From assembly GCA_963281155.1 (NCBI GenBank), contig CAUJLY010000001.1:3100001-3164000 (forward strand): 64,000 nucleotides of DNA. Reading direction: 5' to 3'. This DNA is from Rhabditophanes sp. KR3021. Lineage: Eukaryota; Nematoda; Chromadorea; Rhabditida; Alloionematidae. This document shows positions 1 to 10,800 of this stretch, piece after piece (position 1 is the stretch's first letter; each line of letters starts with the position of its first letter). Made by a program: the position numbers and the translations under genes. The notes beneath the pieces were generated by a model. The model was not told where the DNA came from, made no database searches, and was given only the letters and a program-made list of their open reading frames with translations.

Positions 1-487
1 TTCTTATCAGTTCCACCATATTTGTCAGTTCTGTCTTTAGAAAGCATCGCGCTGCTTACAAGCTAAAATTATAAAATGAAATGTTTAAATAGTTCAATAA
101 ACACTTACTCTAATTGCACTGACATAGTTTGGATCTTTCTTTCTAATTAGATAGCTTTCCTGAGCATAGTACAGAGTTCCAAGTAAAACGGTAGCAAACA
201 TAGCTTTACTTCTCAACACATTGCATCGGTACTTTCTGACTAAAAGAGACGTTGTTACAATTGCACAACTTTTCTTAGATGCGAGCTAAAAAACATTATC
301 AAAACGGTATATACTCTAACTCACCTGACGACACACAATGGACAAAATACAGAAAGCCCCGGTTCTTCGCGTTCCACTGACCCCATGAATTACTGTAGCA
401 TGGGTTGGTAACTTGTTAGATCCGATGATGAGATTCTCATGAAACCAAACTTGTTTCATGAACAAAATTAAGTGTTCCAATTCACAA
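1..487 (-). CDS. Protein tyrosine phosphatase-like protein, C-terminal half, partial at left edge
   Basis: Three exons can be read on the minus strand: about 325-487, 109-285 and 1-62, running off the window. Introns start GTGAGT or GTAAGT and end TTTTAG, and the frame is kept across both junctions. The translation contains VIHGVSGTRRTGAF, which matches the PTP signature loop (normally V-H-C-S-A-G-x-G-R-T-G), followed by a segment with the usual 'isLLRkqR..mv' position (SLLVRKYRCNVL). The catalytic Cys position is Gly, so as written it should be catalytically dead; such inactive PTP-like proteins are known in nematodes. I found no exon for the N-terminal half of the domain, so the copy may be truncated or a pseudogene. 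The lysine-rich gene just upstream on the same strand could belong to the same transcript. Family call fairly sure; gene model uncertain. Confidence 0.55.
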
Positions 488-584
488 CTGTAATAATTCG
501 TTCTTCCTTTGCCAATTTGTTTATTAGTCGAAGCAAAATATAAAACACAATTAGTTATTATTTATTAAGAAATGGGACCAAATA

Positions 585-1210
585 TTATTTTTTTAAGCAA
601 AAATATTTGGATAATTTTGGATAATACATTTTCATTGCTTTAAATTGGGATTGGGCATGTTCAGTCTTGAGATTAGATTCTTCTGCAATTTTTAAATTAT
701 TTAATTTATTGCTGACATTTTTGATTTTACTTTTAATGTCGACAACATCATGAAACACAGGAATTTTCGGTAAAGCAATTGGCGCGACTTTATTTTCTTC
801 AATCCTTTTGGTATAATTTCCTTTTGAAAAGACAATATCTTTATTATGGCCTTTAATTTGCATTTTAGAAATGTTGTCTTTGTGCTTCTGAAAATTGTTT
901 TTTCTTAAATTTACATTATTTCCTTTCTTCCCAAAATCTTTTTTCTCGATGTCCCTAGCTTTTGCCATATTTTGTTTTTTTGAGTTCTTCGCATAAGTTT
1001 TCTCCTCTTTGGCCAATTTAAAGTTATTAACTGAAAGAATAATTTTCCCATCTTTAACAATGCTTTTATGGCCCGCACATGTTACCTCCGCCAATGAGTT
1101 CCCAATTCTACATACAATTAATGAACAAACATTAAAAATTAATCTTACCTGTTACAAACATCATTTCTCAATGTATAGAGGACATCTTGTCTTGGATCAA
1201 TTTTGGGCAT
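585..1210 (-). CDS. Lysine-rich protein of unknown function, two exons
   Basis: Join of 1149-1210 (exon 1, starting at an ATG) and 585-1107 (exon 2). The junction uses a GTAAGA donor and a TATGTAG acceptor and keeps the frame, giving 194 residues. The protein starts MPKIDPRQDV, is rich in Lys and Asn through the middle, and has a short proline-containing patch (APIALPKIPVF). No signal peptide, membrane segment or known domain is visible. It lies about 100 bases upstream of the phosphatase-like exons on the same strand, so it could be the first part of that gene, although I see no good donor near its stop codon. I do not recognise the family. Confidence 0.45.
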
Positions 1211-2078
1211 ATTAACAAATTTGCTTTTGACGGCTTAATAAATGATTAGTTTAAATATATTCTAGTGATAAGAATTGAGCAGTATTATTAGAAAGGGGTG
1301 ATTCTCAAAAAATAGAATGACTTTAATTTATATATACAAGTACGTGTATTTACTTAATATGAACACAATCAGGCTAACTGCGTTAAGATTCATTCATGTA
1401 TATCATCATAAAAAAGCGCAACTGCTAACCACCATGATCTTAATTGGAATAATATTCTCCCCACTTTTAAAAATGGGATAACTAGCACAGTATAAGATTG
1501 TATAAAACATTATTATGTAAAGATTATGTAGATGTAACACAGATCTATGGCGGTAATCCTTAGCTTTATTTATTTAATACTGTTTTCACGTGGATACGGT
1601 TCGCCTATAAAGTACAAGACCTCTCAAATCCTGAGCAATTGCATGCTATGGAATGTGAAGTGAAACTACCTACACGTGTTTATACAATACTTATTATGGA
1701 AATTGTAGTTCTCAAACAAGTGAATGCCAAAGGGAAAGATTACTACTGCCTTTATGAATTGCTACAAATAATGGCTCAACTTGTGTCTCTGGATCTAAAT
1801 GAACCTTCCGATTGGGAAGGGTAACTAATTAATTCTAGTAATAGACTGATAGTATTTAAATTATGGTCGACATTTGTATTCAAATACTTTACTTAATGAA
1901 AATAAAAGATCATACAAATATAATGGATATCTCTCTACCTATTGAATAAAACATTTTATGAAAAATATAAACTAAACAAACAACAGAGTATATTAATACT
2001 TTACTTAATAGCAATACATATTAAAAAAGAATAAAATAAGTTTAACTAAATAAATTTGAATGTTTGCAATTGAAGTCT
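1211..2078. other. Intergenic stretch, no supported gene
   Basis: AT-rich DNA. A plus-strand open stretch at 1639-1824 (61 codons, ending NEPSDWEG) looks more protein-like than its surroundings, but no splice partner or family could be seen. Confidence 0.4.
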
Positions 2079-5000
2079 TTAACAGGAGCAGACATGAACA
2101 GTGTCCACAAAAATGATATCACCATTGGTTATTCTAATAATAATTGTGTCCCTCTCATCATTTTTGTCAAAATCTAAAACAACCCCCTTTTCATTACTGT
2201 GTGGACCGAAAAATACTCCACAACGTTCATTTTTCTTAGTTGGAGTGTGAGGGTTGATAGATTGTAAAGATATTTCTAAATTTTGTCCGCCTTGAGACCC
2301 AACAGGTTCAATATTGACATTAAAGTATCCCTTGTTGGTTACTCTTCCAAGTGCGAGGACTCCTTCATGCATATACTCAACAATCATATTAACAGCAACC
2401 CAACGACGGGAGATTAAATAATCTTCCAAATTATCCTTAGCGACACTGGGACTTCTTGAACGGAATGGATTATTAAATCTACTAGGAGTTGATCCACTTG
2501 GAGTCCCAACACGAGTACTTGATTTTGAATTCTCACCATCTGACCTGTGATCATCCATGTAATCAGCCGGAGTGTATGTTGTTGAACCTCCTACATATCC
2601 CGGAGTTTTCGCTCCATATCTAGGTGTCTTGGCTCCATTCGTTTCAGAATAACCATAAGGGGTATTCGTTGACGAGCTATCTTGTTTGCTTGAGGAATTG
2701 TAATTAAAAGAGTTCAAAGAAATATCGCTCTCAACAACTCGAATTCTGTCTCTGGCGACATTGATTGTCTTGGGTACGGCATGTAATTCAACTCGTGAGA
2801 CAGTTTCGTTGGTATCCTTGACAAACCCAAGATGCCCTTTGTATGGTCCTTGAGTAATCTGAACAGACTTTCCAATGATTGGGTCACGTCTATATCTATG
2901 ACCTGTTTCAATAATCTTTCCGTTAGCATCGAATTTTTTTGTTGGCGCTGCGAGGATACTTTTCTTCGATTCCATGTATTCACTCAGAATTCCAGTCCTC
3001 AAATTCGAAATGTTTGGCGTTTGAGAATCTTCAGTTAGCATTTTAGTACCATACAAGACAATTTGCTTTTGGCGAACCACAAAGAAGCCACTATTTTCAA
3101 GTCTGGATTTGTCTCTTACAAAAATAAAGCTTTTGAAAACACGTACTACTTCTACCCTAGAATGATCTCCTTCGCCATTATCCTTCTTCATGAAAGTCCC
3201 TTTAGTAATAGTAATTTGAGAACCCATTTGAATTTCATTTTTGTTGCTATCAAATGTCTTACAATTTTTGCCATCGTAGAGATCCATGACTTGAGTTGGT
3301 GTCTTCTCAACAATTTCGTTATGTTGATTCAAGATTAAGAGAGTTGGTCCAGTGATTTTGATGATAATACCAACCGTATTAATATCAATTTTAACGAAGT
3401 CCAAGTAACTGAATTTGCCACAAGAGTCAACTCCGGCAGAGACGTGTCCAGAAATGAGACAATCATTGGCAAGTACCTCCACATCGTCTCTGGTAAGATC
3501 AGACAAAAAGATAATAGTGTCAGTCCTGTCACTAGCCTTTACAACAATACCGCTGTCGAGAACTTTCCCGCTTTCACACTTCACATGATCTCCAATGTCA
3601 AAGTATTTCGACACATTCGAGCTCTTAACAATGAGATTCTTTGCTACAGCTTGCCCAACGTTAATCGGTTTAATCGAAATATTTTGATTCTTAATGTCAA
3701 AAATAACTCCTTTGCAACCACTCATTTCACCACTTCTAATAATAACCTTCTCGCCAATTTGATACTTCATGTATTCGAATTCCATTCTCTTTCTTTCAAA
3801 ACCATCATCCAAGGCATGCTCTGGAGCGACCTTAAACATTTTGATCTCATCAATGGATGGTATGACACCAAGAGAATAAATGTTCATGACATTGAACCAT
3901 TTGTACAAGAAACCGTGCTTATACATGTTTTTCTCAAACATAGTATAGTCGCCTTCAGGATAAAAGTCGCCTGCAAAATATTGACGGATTAATATTTTCG
4001 TTTAAATGTTAATTTTAAGTGATTTATATACCAAAGGCATCTTTTAAATTTTGAATATTATTTACTTTCAAATTTGCTGTCTCTTTATCTTAGTTGCCCG
4101 CTTACTCAACTGAGTTAACTATGGGGAAAGATAGTGTCAATGGAGATATTAAGAAAAGTCTGAAGAGAAGCAAAGAGGAGATGGCCGTGATTTTTGGTGA
4201 AAGACAAATGACTTATGAAGCTACGAAAAAGGAAGTACCAATCGCCAAAGGGAAATCGTTGGCTGTGGGAAGAAAAGAAGTGCCCGCTAAAGGTAAGTTA
4301 AACATCTTAAATAACGAATAATTGTTTTAGTTTCAGACAAGCCACCACAACCAAGTCATCTTTTTAGTTTCTTTCAAAGAAAGGATGATTCTTCTTTGAC
4401 TGAAGATGAGGAGTTGCTTAGAAGAAGTCGTCCAAAGCTTCCAGTTCCCACCAAAGAGTTAGCTGAAAACTTGGAATGCATCTTAGTCGAAAGATTCAAG
4501 GGACAAGGCACCAACTGTAAGCATGGCAAGTGCTCTATGCCAAACGTCTACTTACTCAATAGTGTCAATGCATGTGCAATCGCCGATCTCTTGACCAAAC
4601 AAATGTTCGATCTTCAAATTATGACTGATGGTTAATTTAATATTTTGTTTTATCTTTTAGCATTAATAAATTTACCACCGCAATTTTTGATTCGTTCTTG
4701 ATTGAAGAGAGCTTTTGGAATTCTGGTGAATTTCCGTTTAGAGTTTGCTTTGAGGTCCAACTCATTATCAATGTCTTTGCCAGAACGCTGCTTAGTGTAG
4801 TCGATTCTAGGTACCACCCGCAACAAGACCTTCCCAGAATTTTCATTCGTTTCAATAATCTCAGCCAAATCATCACGATACAAAGTCTTGCTGAACCTAA
4901 CAAACCCTCCAGCAACCAAAACACATTTCTTCATAGAAATAGTGTCGAGAATTTCTTCGTCCCGGATCTTTGGGAACTTGTTGTTGGCTAAAATTCCGGG

Positions 5001-5737
5001 AACACGAGCAACAAAGTCACGCACGCTTCCTTTTTGATAGGCTTCGATGTAGATGTAGTCCCTGCTCCCTTCTTTAATGGTGACTGACTTGATTTTGGGG
5101 TCTACACCTTCATTTCTTAAATTACAGTACTTTTTGAAGAGCGCTGTAGCACATTTCTTGGCTTCGCCAAATCGAGTCTTGATAATCCATATTGCCGCAT
5201 CGTCATCAGTTCTTGATTGAGCAATCTTGTTTAGGAAACGCTTCTTTTTGCTCGAGTACTGTCCCTCATCATCGTTCCAATTAGCACGAGAATAACGACT
5301 TTCAAAATATTCAGTCATTTGCTGTTCATTCATTTTATTGAAAAAGGCCCGAGAGGTTCGAGCTTGACTTATCTGTTTTCCAACTTGCACAGCTTCTTCT
5401 TCTTCAGAGTCCTCCTCTTCTTCAGACTCATAATCTTCGCCAGGATCTTCCATATCATCATCGGAAACTTCGTCATCAACAAACACGTTACGACTTGGTC
5501 TAGCAACTGGATTATCCTCTTCAGAACTTTCCTCGCTTTCTTCTCCAGATGACTCTTCTTTCTCCATTCGCCTTTTCTTTGAGGGCTTTTCGTTCGTCGG
5601 TTTTGGTCTTTTCATCTAAGAAGAATGATAATCTCGATGATTGTTAGAAATAAACTTACATTTGATTTGATGTCACCTCTATTGCTACCAATTGGCTCTT
5701 CATTAATAGAATCAGAATCATATGAATCGTCGCTCAT
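2079..5737 (-). CDS. spt-5: Transcription elongation factor SPT5 (DSIF large subunit)
   Basis: Exons 5660-5737, 4676-5615 and 2079-3970 join in frame to 969 residues. SPT5 pairs with SPT4 to form DSIF, which binds RNA polymerase II and controls pausing and elongation in the nucleus. Seen here: an acidic Ser/Glu/Asp-rich N terminus (residues 1-110), a NGN domain at about 165-240 (AIWIIKTRFGEAK), KOW1 at about 254-300, further KOW segments near 409-445, 588-630 and 704-740, a Ser/Thr/Pro/Gly/Tyr-rich C-terminal region with AKTPGY- and TTYTPADY-type units at about 760-850, and a last KOW at about 925-969. The exon 2/3 junction restores a motif typical of SPT5 (GGDFYPEGDYTMFE). A GTTGCAG site just before the start codon may accept a spliced leader. 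Intron 2 (3971-4675) contains a separate plus-strand gene. Confidence 0.93.
4087..4092 (+). promoter_or_regulatory. Candidate trans-splice acceptor for the gene nested in spt-5
   Basis: A TTATCTTAG acceptor-like site lies about 28 bases upstream of the ATG at 4121, with no upstream donor on this strand that would make it an ordinary intron end. In nematodes this pattern fits spliced-leader addition. Confidence 0.35.
4121..4635 (+). CDS. Unknown 156-residue protein nested in intron 2 of spt-5, with a PIP-box-like motif
   Basis: Exons 4121-4292 and 4337-4635 join in frame (donor GTAAGT, acceptor TTTCAG). The gene is on the strand opposite to spt-5 and fits wholly inside its second intron. The first half is Lys/Glu-rich (KKSLKRSKEE). 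Directly after the junction comes KPPQPSHLFSFFQRK, in which LFSFF followed by basic residues resembles a PCNA-interacting (PIP) box with the usual first Gln replaced or shifted. The second half has a Cys/His cluster (CKHGKC) and ends DLQIMTDG. Nuclear location and a link to replication or repair would follow if the PIP-like motif is real; that is inference. I do not recognise the family. Confidence 0.6.
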
Positions 5738-6230
5738 TTTGCTGCAACGTGTCAAAAATTTATGATATATTTATATTAGTTTGCAATCTACAGCTAAAGA
5801 GCACAACCTTTTTCCAACTATTGCCTGAATGTTTTTCGTAGCAGGAGTCAGCATCAAACAATCAGTGGTATGTCATTTCTTCAATAATAAACATCAGCAA
5901 ACTATTGTATGTGCGGGTCTTTTTATTAAAGACAGTTCATTTTAAAATTTTCTGAATAATCAAATTAAAAACAACCAATTCTTAATGGACATGATTAGGA
6001 TATGATACTCCAATAAATAAAGTTTAGGCGGACCAAATATTTTAAACATTTGCTAAGTCTAATCAAGAATATTTGGTTCTAGTAATTACATCTTATTGCA
6101 TGATGATTGGTAGGAAAATATGGAGCAAAGATATGGTTTTGCAACAATATCACATATGTTTGTTCTTCGAATATGGGTAACAATTTGTATGTTTTAGATT
6201 ATAAGGGACAATCAAATGATGGCCATCACT
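5738..6230. other. Intergenic, between spt-5 and tRNA-Ala
   Basis: No coding sequence that I can support. It should hold the promoter of spt-5 (minus) and the upstream flank of the tRNA-Ala gene. Confidence 0.4.
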
Positions 6231-6302
6231 GGGGATATAGCTCAGGGGTAGAGCGCTCCCTTAGCATGGGAGAGGGCTGGGGTTCGATTCCCTATATCTC
6301 CA
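6231..6302 (+). tRNA. tRNA-Ala (anticodon AGC)
   Basis: A 72-base cloverleaf: acceptor GGGGATA paired with TATCTCC (one G-T pair), D arm GCTC/GAGC, anticodon stem CTCCC/GGGAG with loop TTAGCAT, and T loop TTCGATT. Box A and box B promoter elements are in place, and a T5 run follows at about 6309 as the polymerase III terminator. Confidence 0.96.
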
Positions 6303-6814
6303 AATACCTTTTTGATAATTTTTCTAAAACAGTAAAAATGTCAACGACTTATTACATAATATTTTTATTAAGTCTTGTTAATCAGCTTTCTATATGTGTT
6401 TAGAGAACATTGTATCATTTAAATTGAGTCTCCTAGGCTTAGATAATAAAAATCATCGTGATGTAAGATATCACACTCTAAAAAAGTAATAAAGTAAGAC
6501 CCAACTCATTCTTAAATGAGCGATTTATTTATTTGAATTAGCATTGTTTACAATTATCAAGTGAATAAATTACATCTAGAAAAAATCTGGGTTTTATTGT
6601 GTTTTTTGTTTTAAATTTAATTCACTTAGGTAGTTTAAAAATGCAATAAATATAAAATTATGTAACTTCTATAAACAGGTGGCTGACAAAACAGCTTTAT
6701 TTAAATAGTAGGCAATTATATTTTTATTTAAGTAAGTTATAGTTTCTTTGATAAGTGAAACATATAAAACCCAATTTTGTTAATTTGAATTGTGCTTTTT
6801 TATATTTCATTAGT
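6303..6814. other. Intergenic, no gene seen
   Basis: AT-rich; only short random open frames after the tRNA terminator. Confidence 0.4.
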
Positions 6815-7833
6815 ATGGAGCTGGGATTATATTCTGCCATTATGCTAGCTATTGGATTAACAAGCATATTCTTAAATCTCTCATGTTTTATCATAATGAA
6901 TTTCAAACCTCCTCGAGTAAATAATGAGTTTTTTGTTATCTCTAAATATTCAAGAATACCAGATGCTATTTATATGGCAATGATGACACTTTTTCAACCA
7001 TTTGTCGTAGGTCCAGTTCCTAGTATGGGTTTAAACGGGTACATAAAATATGTTGAAGATCCAGGAATTGTAATGACAATTGGAGGAATGTCTCTATATT
7101 TTATGCATTACTTAACAGGATTATCTATTTTGATTTTCCTAACTAGGTACAATGTCTTCGTAAGAAAAAAAGACAAATTTTATACTACTTTATTGGAGAA
7201 AGTTATTTATATTACTATTTATTTGATTTTACCAATTGTTACAACCCCATTCTTACATACTACAGTCCTGCCTATAGAAGAGAGTGATGCTTTAACACAA
7301 AAAGTATGTTCAATATTTGCAATTCAATTAATAATTTATAGATATTAAATGATGCAGTGGAACTTAGAAAATATGATTTCAAAATAATAAATTTTAATTT
7401 TGCAATAATAAGCCCATTAACAATTCTGTCCGTCATAAATGGCTTTACAGAACTTGCATCTGTCACATTCGCAACAAAATTTTATTTCTATAAAGTAGAA
7501 AAAGAATTAAAGAACCTGTCTACTACGGCAAGGCCAGAGTTACGAGAAAGATTGATTAAAAATATAAATGAGATGCGACTTGGAATGATTTTTCCTATCA
7601 TATTTTTCTTTGTACCATTAGTAGCGATTTTGGCTATTGGCTTTTATTCCTTGCTAATTTCAAATCAAAATCAAGTGGGAATTTGGAATGCAACGTGGTT
7701 GATTCCTTATACAGTTTCGTACTTTATTTTTGTGCCTTTTGAAAAATTGTATTATGCATATGGGCATCTATTAAAGAATCGAATAAGAACAAGAATAAGT
7801 TACAGAAATACAATAAATTCAAATTTGAGATAA
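6815..7833 (+). CDS. Seven-transmembrane chemoreceptor, Str-superfamily-like
   Basis: Exons 6815-7303 and 7342-7833 (phase 0, donor GTATGT, acceptor TTTATAG) give 326 residues. Hydrophobic segments appear at about 5-27, 50-70, 88-110, 125-150, 180-205, 237-260 and 280-300, the layout of a 7TM receptor. The segment before TM6 (NINEMRLGMIFPII) sits where Str-superfamily receptors have a conserved run leading into a Pro-containing helix. The role would be chemosensation at the cilia of sensory neurons, coupled to a G protein; ligand unknown. The exact family (Str, Srh, Sri, Srd) cannot be fixed by eye. Confidence 0.72.
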
Positions 7834-8651
7834 TTCATAGCAAATAATTATGCATAGACATCATATTTAATTTTATCATTAATTCCCACAAAAACCCTAA
7901 ATGAAAACATGGATAAGCAATGGTTGGTCTTACATATAAAATGCCTTAAATATAGAATAATAAATTCGAGTATGTTTCACGATTCTTTAAAACTGCAGTT
8001 TATAAGTTTATTTAACACATTATTTAAATATATCAGATTATGCATAGAGCATCACATTCATTATGATTACTTTTTAACAACTTGTTGTAATGTTTTATCG
8101 CCGTACATGATATTGAACATAAGAATTGTAAATGCACAGATCCTTCATGTGCTAAAATACTAAATGACATATTATCAAGATTTAGCATCGTAACTTTGGT
8201 TGTTGAGTTGATAATGAATTTTTCAGTTATAAAATTTATTTAAAAAAATAAAAAAGCATAATAATTGCAAAGATTCCAGCTCAAAACAATCAACTAGTAA
8301 TGAAACAAACAATCTTTGCAAAAGAGAATGTATATGTCTTTCATAGCTTATTTGCAGTTATTTATACATGCATCAATAGTTTAGCTCATAATGTTTTTAA
8401 TAATGTCAAGGACTCTCATTTAATGGAATGTTTATCTCTGAAATCTCTTTCTTAAAATATTTGACAATGAATTCTGTTATTTTAATATTATGTAATAAAG
8501 ATATCACAAAGTTAGTTGTTTGGAAAATATTTAGAAGTTACACTTTTTTAATTCGACATAACAAATTAATTTTAATATGAATCAAAAATAAATATAATTT
8601 GTATGTTTATTTATCTTTAGTGTTATTTACATACAACAATATGATAGAAAA
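7834..8651. other. Intergenic, no supported gene
   Basis: Contains an 84-codon open frame (7909-8163, plus strand) without domain, signal peptide or splice partner; more likely chance. The 3' ends of two convergent genes flank it. Confidence 0.4.
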
Positions 8652-10259
8652 TCAATTGAGAAAAGCATAATCTTTGTTACACAATTCAGATCTTTGAATC
8701 TTTTCATACAGCGACCAATCTTGTAAACTAGCAAGATGAATACAGCTACGTTTTCGAGATTCATTTAATGAATTAATATTTGTGTGATTTAATATTAATT
8801 TTTGTTTGAAACAGTCACATAAATTGCTAGTTTTTTCATAAATGGATCCTTTTAATAATTTTTCAAAATCGTTGTCCAACAAGTCATTATTTTTATAACA
8901 CTTATAAATTAATATTCTTAATGAGTTTGGCAATGTAAATTTTATTCCATTACAACAATCAAGTTCAACAATTTCCAGTTCTTTAAAATTGATAAAAAAA
9001 TTTGAAAATTTAATGCAATGTTCTGGATATTTCGTCAAGAATTTAAAAAATTTTAAATATGGAAAAGTATCGGCAAGAAATTGCCCAAGCGTGTCGGAAA
9101 CAAACGGAAAATTTATAAGTGTAAATTGTTGAACAGATTTTGGCATTGAGGATAAAACAGTTCTAATAAATTTTTCATTGTCATTATCATTTCCTGAGAT
9201 TCGTTCTAAAAAAGAAAGTACAAGGTTCTTTAAATTTGATAAGTTCTCCCATTTAGGAAAAGTTTTGTTCCTAAATAAAGAAAATCCCTCTGAAATTTGC
9301 TCTAAGATCAATGTATTAACATTACTAAACTTGCTGAATGATTGTACATTTACAATATGCTGAAGAAATTGTCGAAAATCGACATGAAATACTTTTATTG
9401 GGTGTATTCGTTCTTTAAACTCATCAAAAGACTCATCTCTTATATCTTTCTTGTAAATGATTGATATACCTTTTCCTCTTAATTCAGCTGGTAATAATTT
9501 CATTTTTTGTTCGAACGAATCCATTAATTCATCCGTTTTGAATGTAAAATTGATAAGTTCCAAATGCTCCTTAGTAATATTGGAGATCACATCTTCGAAA
9601 TATGCTAGAGAATTAGGCCTAATAAAACATGCTGTATTTTGCAAAATTATTTTCCCAATATTTGAGCATAATTTTTTGAATGCATCTTTATTTAAGTCAA
9701 TTTCGTTTAAAATTGCTTGAAACAAAAATGGGTGTAAAGAAAATATTGTAAAAGATAAAATTTTCTTATAATTAACCATGTTCAATAATAATTTAACATA
9801 TTCCAAGCCTTCAATATATTCAAATCCAGAAGCAAATTGTAGATAAAAATGCTTTAAGTTTGTTATTTTGTCAAGGCAATAAGATAACATTGGTACAATT
9901 TGTCGATGAAATAATTTAAGTTCTTCGATGCAGTAAAAGAAGTTCTTGCTTAAGTGTAATTGAAAATGTGTTACAAATGACAAATCTGACATTGCAATTA
10001 AGTGTCTTAAGCAATCTGCGTCTTCAATCATATACGACTTTCCTTGAAAATGAAACATTTTTGTAGTAAAATCAATTTCTAATTCTTGCTTCCAAGTATA
10101 GCTATTAATGCTACGCGTTTTGAGATTGTTTGAATTATGATATTGAATAGTATTTGTAAAAGCCAAATTAGACATAGTTTGTGGATGTTTTAATATAGAT
10201 TTGAAGAAATTCGGCTGACTGAGAACAATTTGCGCATATTTTGTTTTGCGTTCAGACAT
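8652..10259 (-). CDS. Leucine-rich single-exon protein, possible FTH/F-box-type
   Basis: One uninterrupted 535-codon frame. No signal peptide or membrane segments. The sequence is rich in Leu, Phe, Ile and Asn with irregular repeats of the type 'L..L..F.......' (NLKHFYLQF, NVNTLILEQ, NLKNLVLSF, ELEIVELDC, SLRILIYKC), which look like degenerate leucine-rich repeats. Nematodes have large families of F-box plus FTH/LRR proteins that serve as substrate adaptors of SCF ubiquitin ligases. I do not see a clear F-box in the N-terminal 50 residues, so this is only a possibility. A decayed copy of its C-terminal end lies upstream at about 10660-10800, showing that the gene was once tandemly duplicated. 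No intron, unlike most neighbours. Confidence 0.75.
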   Translation of the reverse strand: MSERKTKYAQIVLSQPNFFKSILKHPQTMSNLAFTNTIQYHNSNNLKTRSINSYTWKQELEIDFTTKMFHFQGKSYMIEDADCLRHLIAMSDLSFVTHFQLHLSKNFFYCIEELKLFHRQIVPMLSYCLDKITNLKHFYLQFASGFEYIEGLEYVKLLLNMVNYKKILSFTIFSLHPFLFQAILNEIDLNKDAFKKLCSNIGKIILQNTACFIRPNSLAYFEDVISNITKEHLELINFTFKTDELMDSFEQKMKLLPAELRGKGISIIYKKDIRDESFDEFKERIHPIKVFHVDFRQFLQHIVNVQSFSKFSNVNTLILEQISEGFSLFRNKTFPKWENLSNLKNLVLSFLERISGNDNDNEKFIRTVLSSMPKSVQQFTLINFPFVSDTLGQFLADTFPYLKFFKFLTKYPEHCIKFSNFFINFKELEIVELDCCNGIKFTLPNSLRILIYKCYKNNDLLDNDFEKLLKGSIYEKTSNLCDCFKQKLILNHTNINSLNESRKRSCIHLASLQDWSLYEKIQRSELCNKDYAFLN

Positions 10260-10654
10260 AATAGTACTGTTTAATAAGAAAATTTAATAGTAAGGTTGAG
10301 AATAAATAGAATGATGATTGCAAACGATTGGTTAAGTAGTTACTTTTGAAATAGGGTGTATCTAACAGAGCTGAGCTAGTTTGTCATAGATTAGACATAC
10401 ATATCTAAATAAATGCGGAGATCATACGTTCGAAGAAGTGGTAAAGTAATACCTTGCAATTGTAAGTTATTAAATAAAATAACCTACTATAAGAAAGAAA
10501 AATAATCATTATTAGTGTCGGATACGCCCATGATGATAGCATGTCCTTTCCTTGTATCTCTATCCCACTATTATCTCTTACACCGATTGTATATGTTAAT
10601 GTATTATTTTGCAAGGTAATAAAGTAAGTTCTCTATATTCTATTCCACAATTAG
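10260..10654. other. Upstream flank of the leucine-rich gene
   Basis: No gene seen. This should hold the promoter of the minus-strand gene ending at 8652. A 69-codon minus-strand frame at 10405-10614 has no recognisable feature. Confidence 0.35.
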
Positions 10655-10800
10655 TTAAAAGCTCTGTCATTATAAAATACTTCGTTACTCTGAATTTTTT
10701 CATATAATTTTCAATCTTCCAAACTAGCAAAGTGAACACAAGTACTTTTTCAAAACTTTTGTGTATATTTGTATCATTGCAAAATCAAGTGTTTATGTAG
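10655..10800 (-). pseudogene. Decayed 3' fragment of a second copy of the leucine-rich gene
   Basis: On the minus strand the translation reads NDTNIHKSFEKV, then after a frameshift CVHFASLED, a stop, then KLYEKIQSNE and NDRAF. The intact neighbour ends NHTNINSLNESRKR, CIHLASLQDWSLYEKIQRSE, NKDYAF. The order and spacing agree, with a stop where the intact gene has Trp and at least one frameshift. This is a relic of a tandem duplicate in the same orientation; nothing recognisable remains further upstream. Confidence 0.75.

Noticed and set aside
3444..3992. 182-codon plus-strand frame
   Set aside because: It is antisense to the large spt-5 exon, whose coding identity is certain; no domain in the antisense product.
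7909..8163. 84-codon plus-strand frame with several Cys and His
   Set aside because: No signal peptide, domain, splice sites or repeat; composition is what AT-rich DNA gives by chance.
10405..10614. 69-codon minus-strand frame between the leucine-rich gene and its relic
   Set aside because: Its product has no similarity to the neighbouring gene and no other coding sign.
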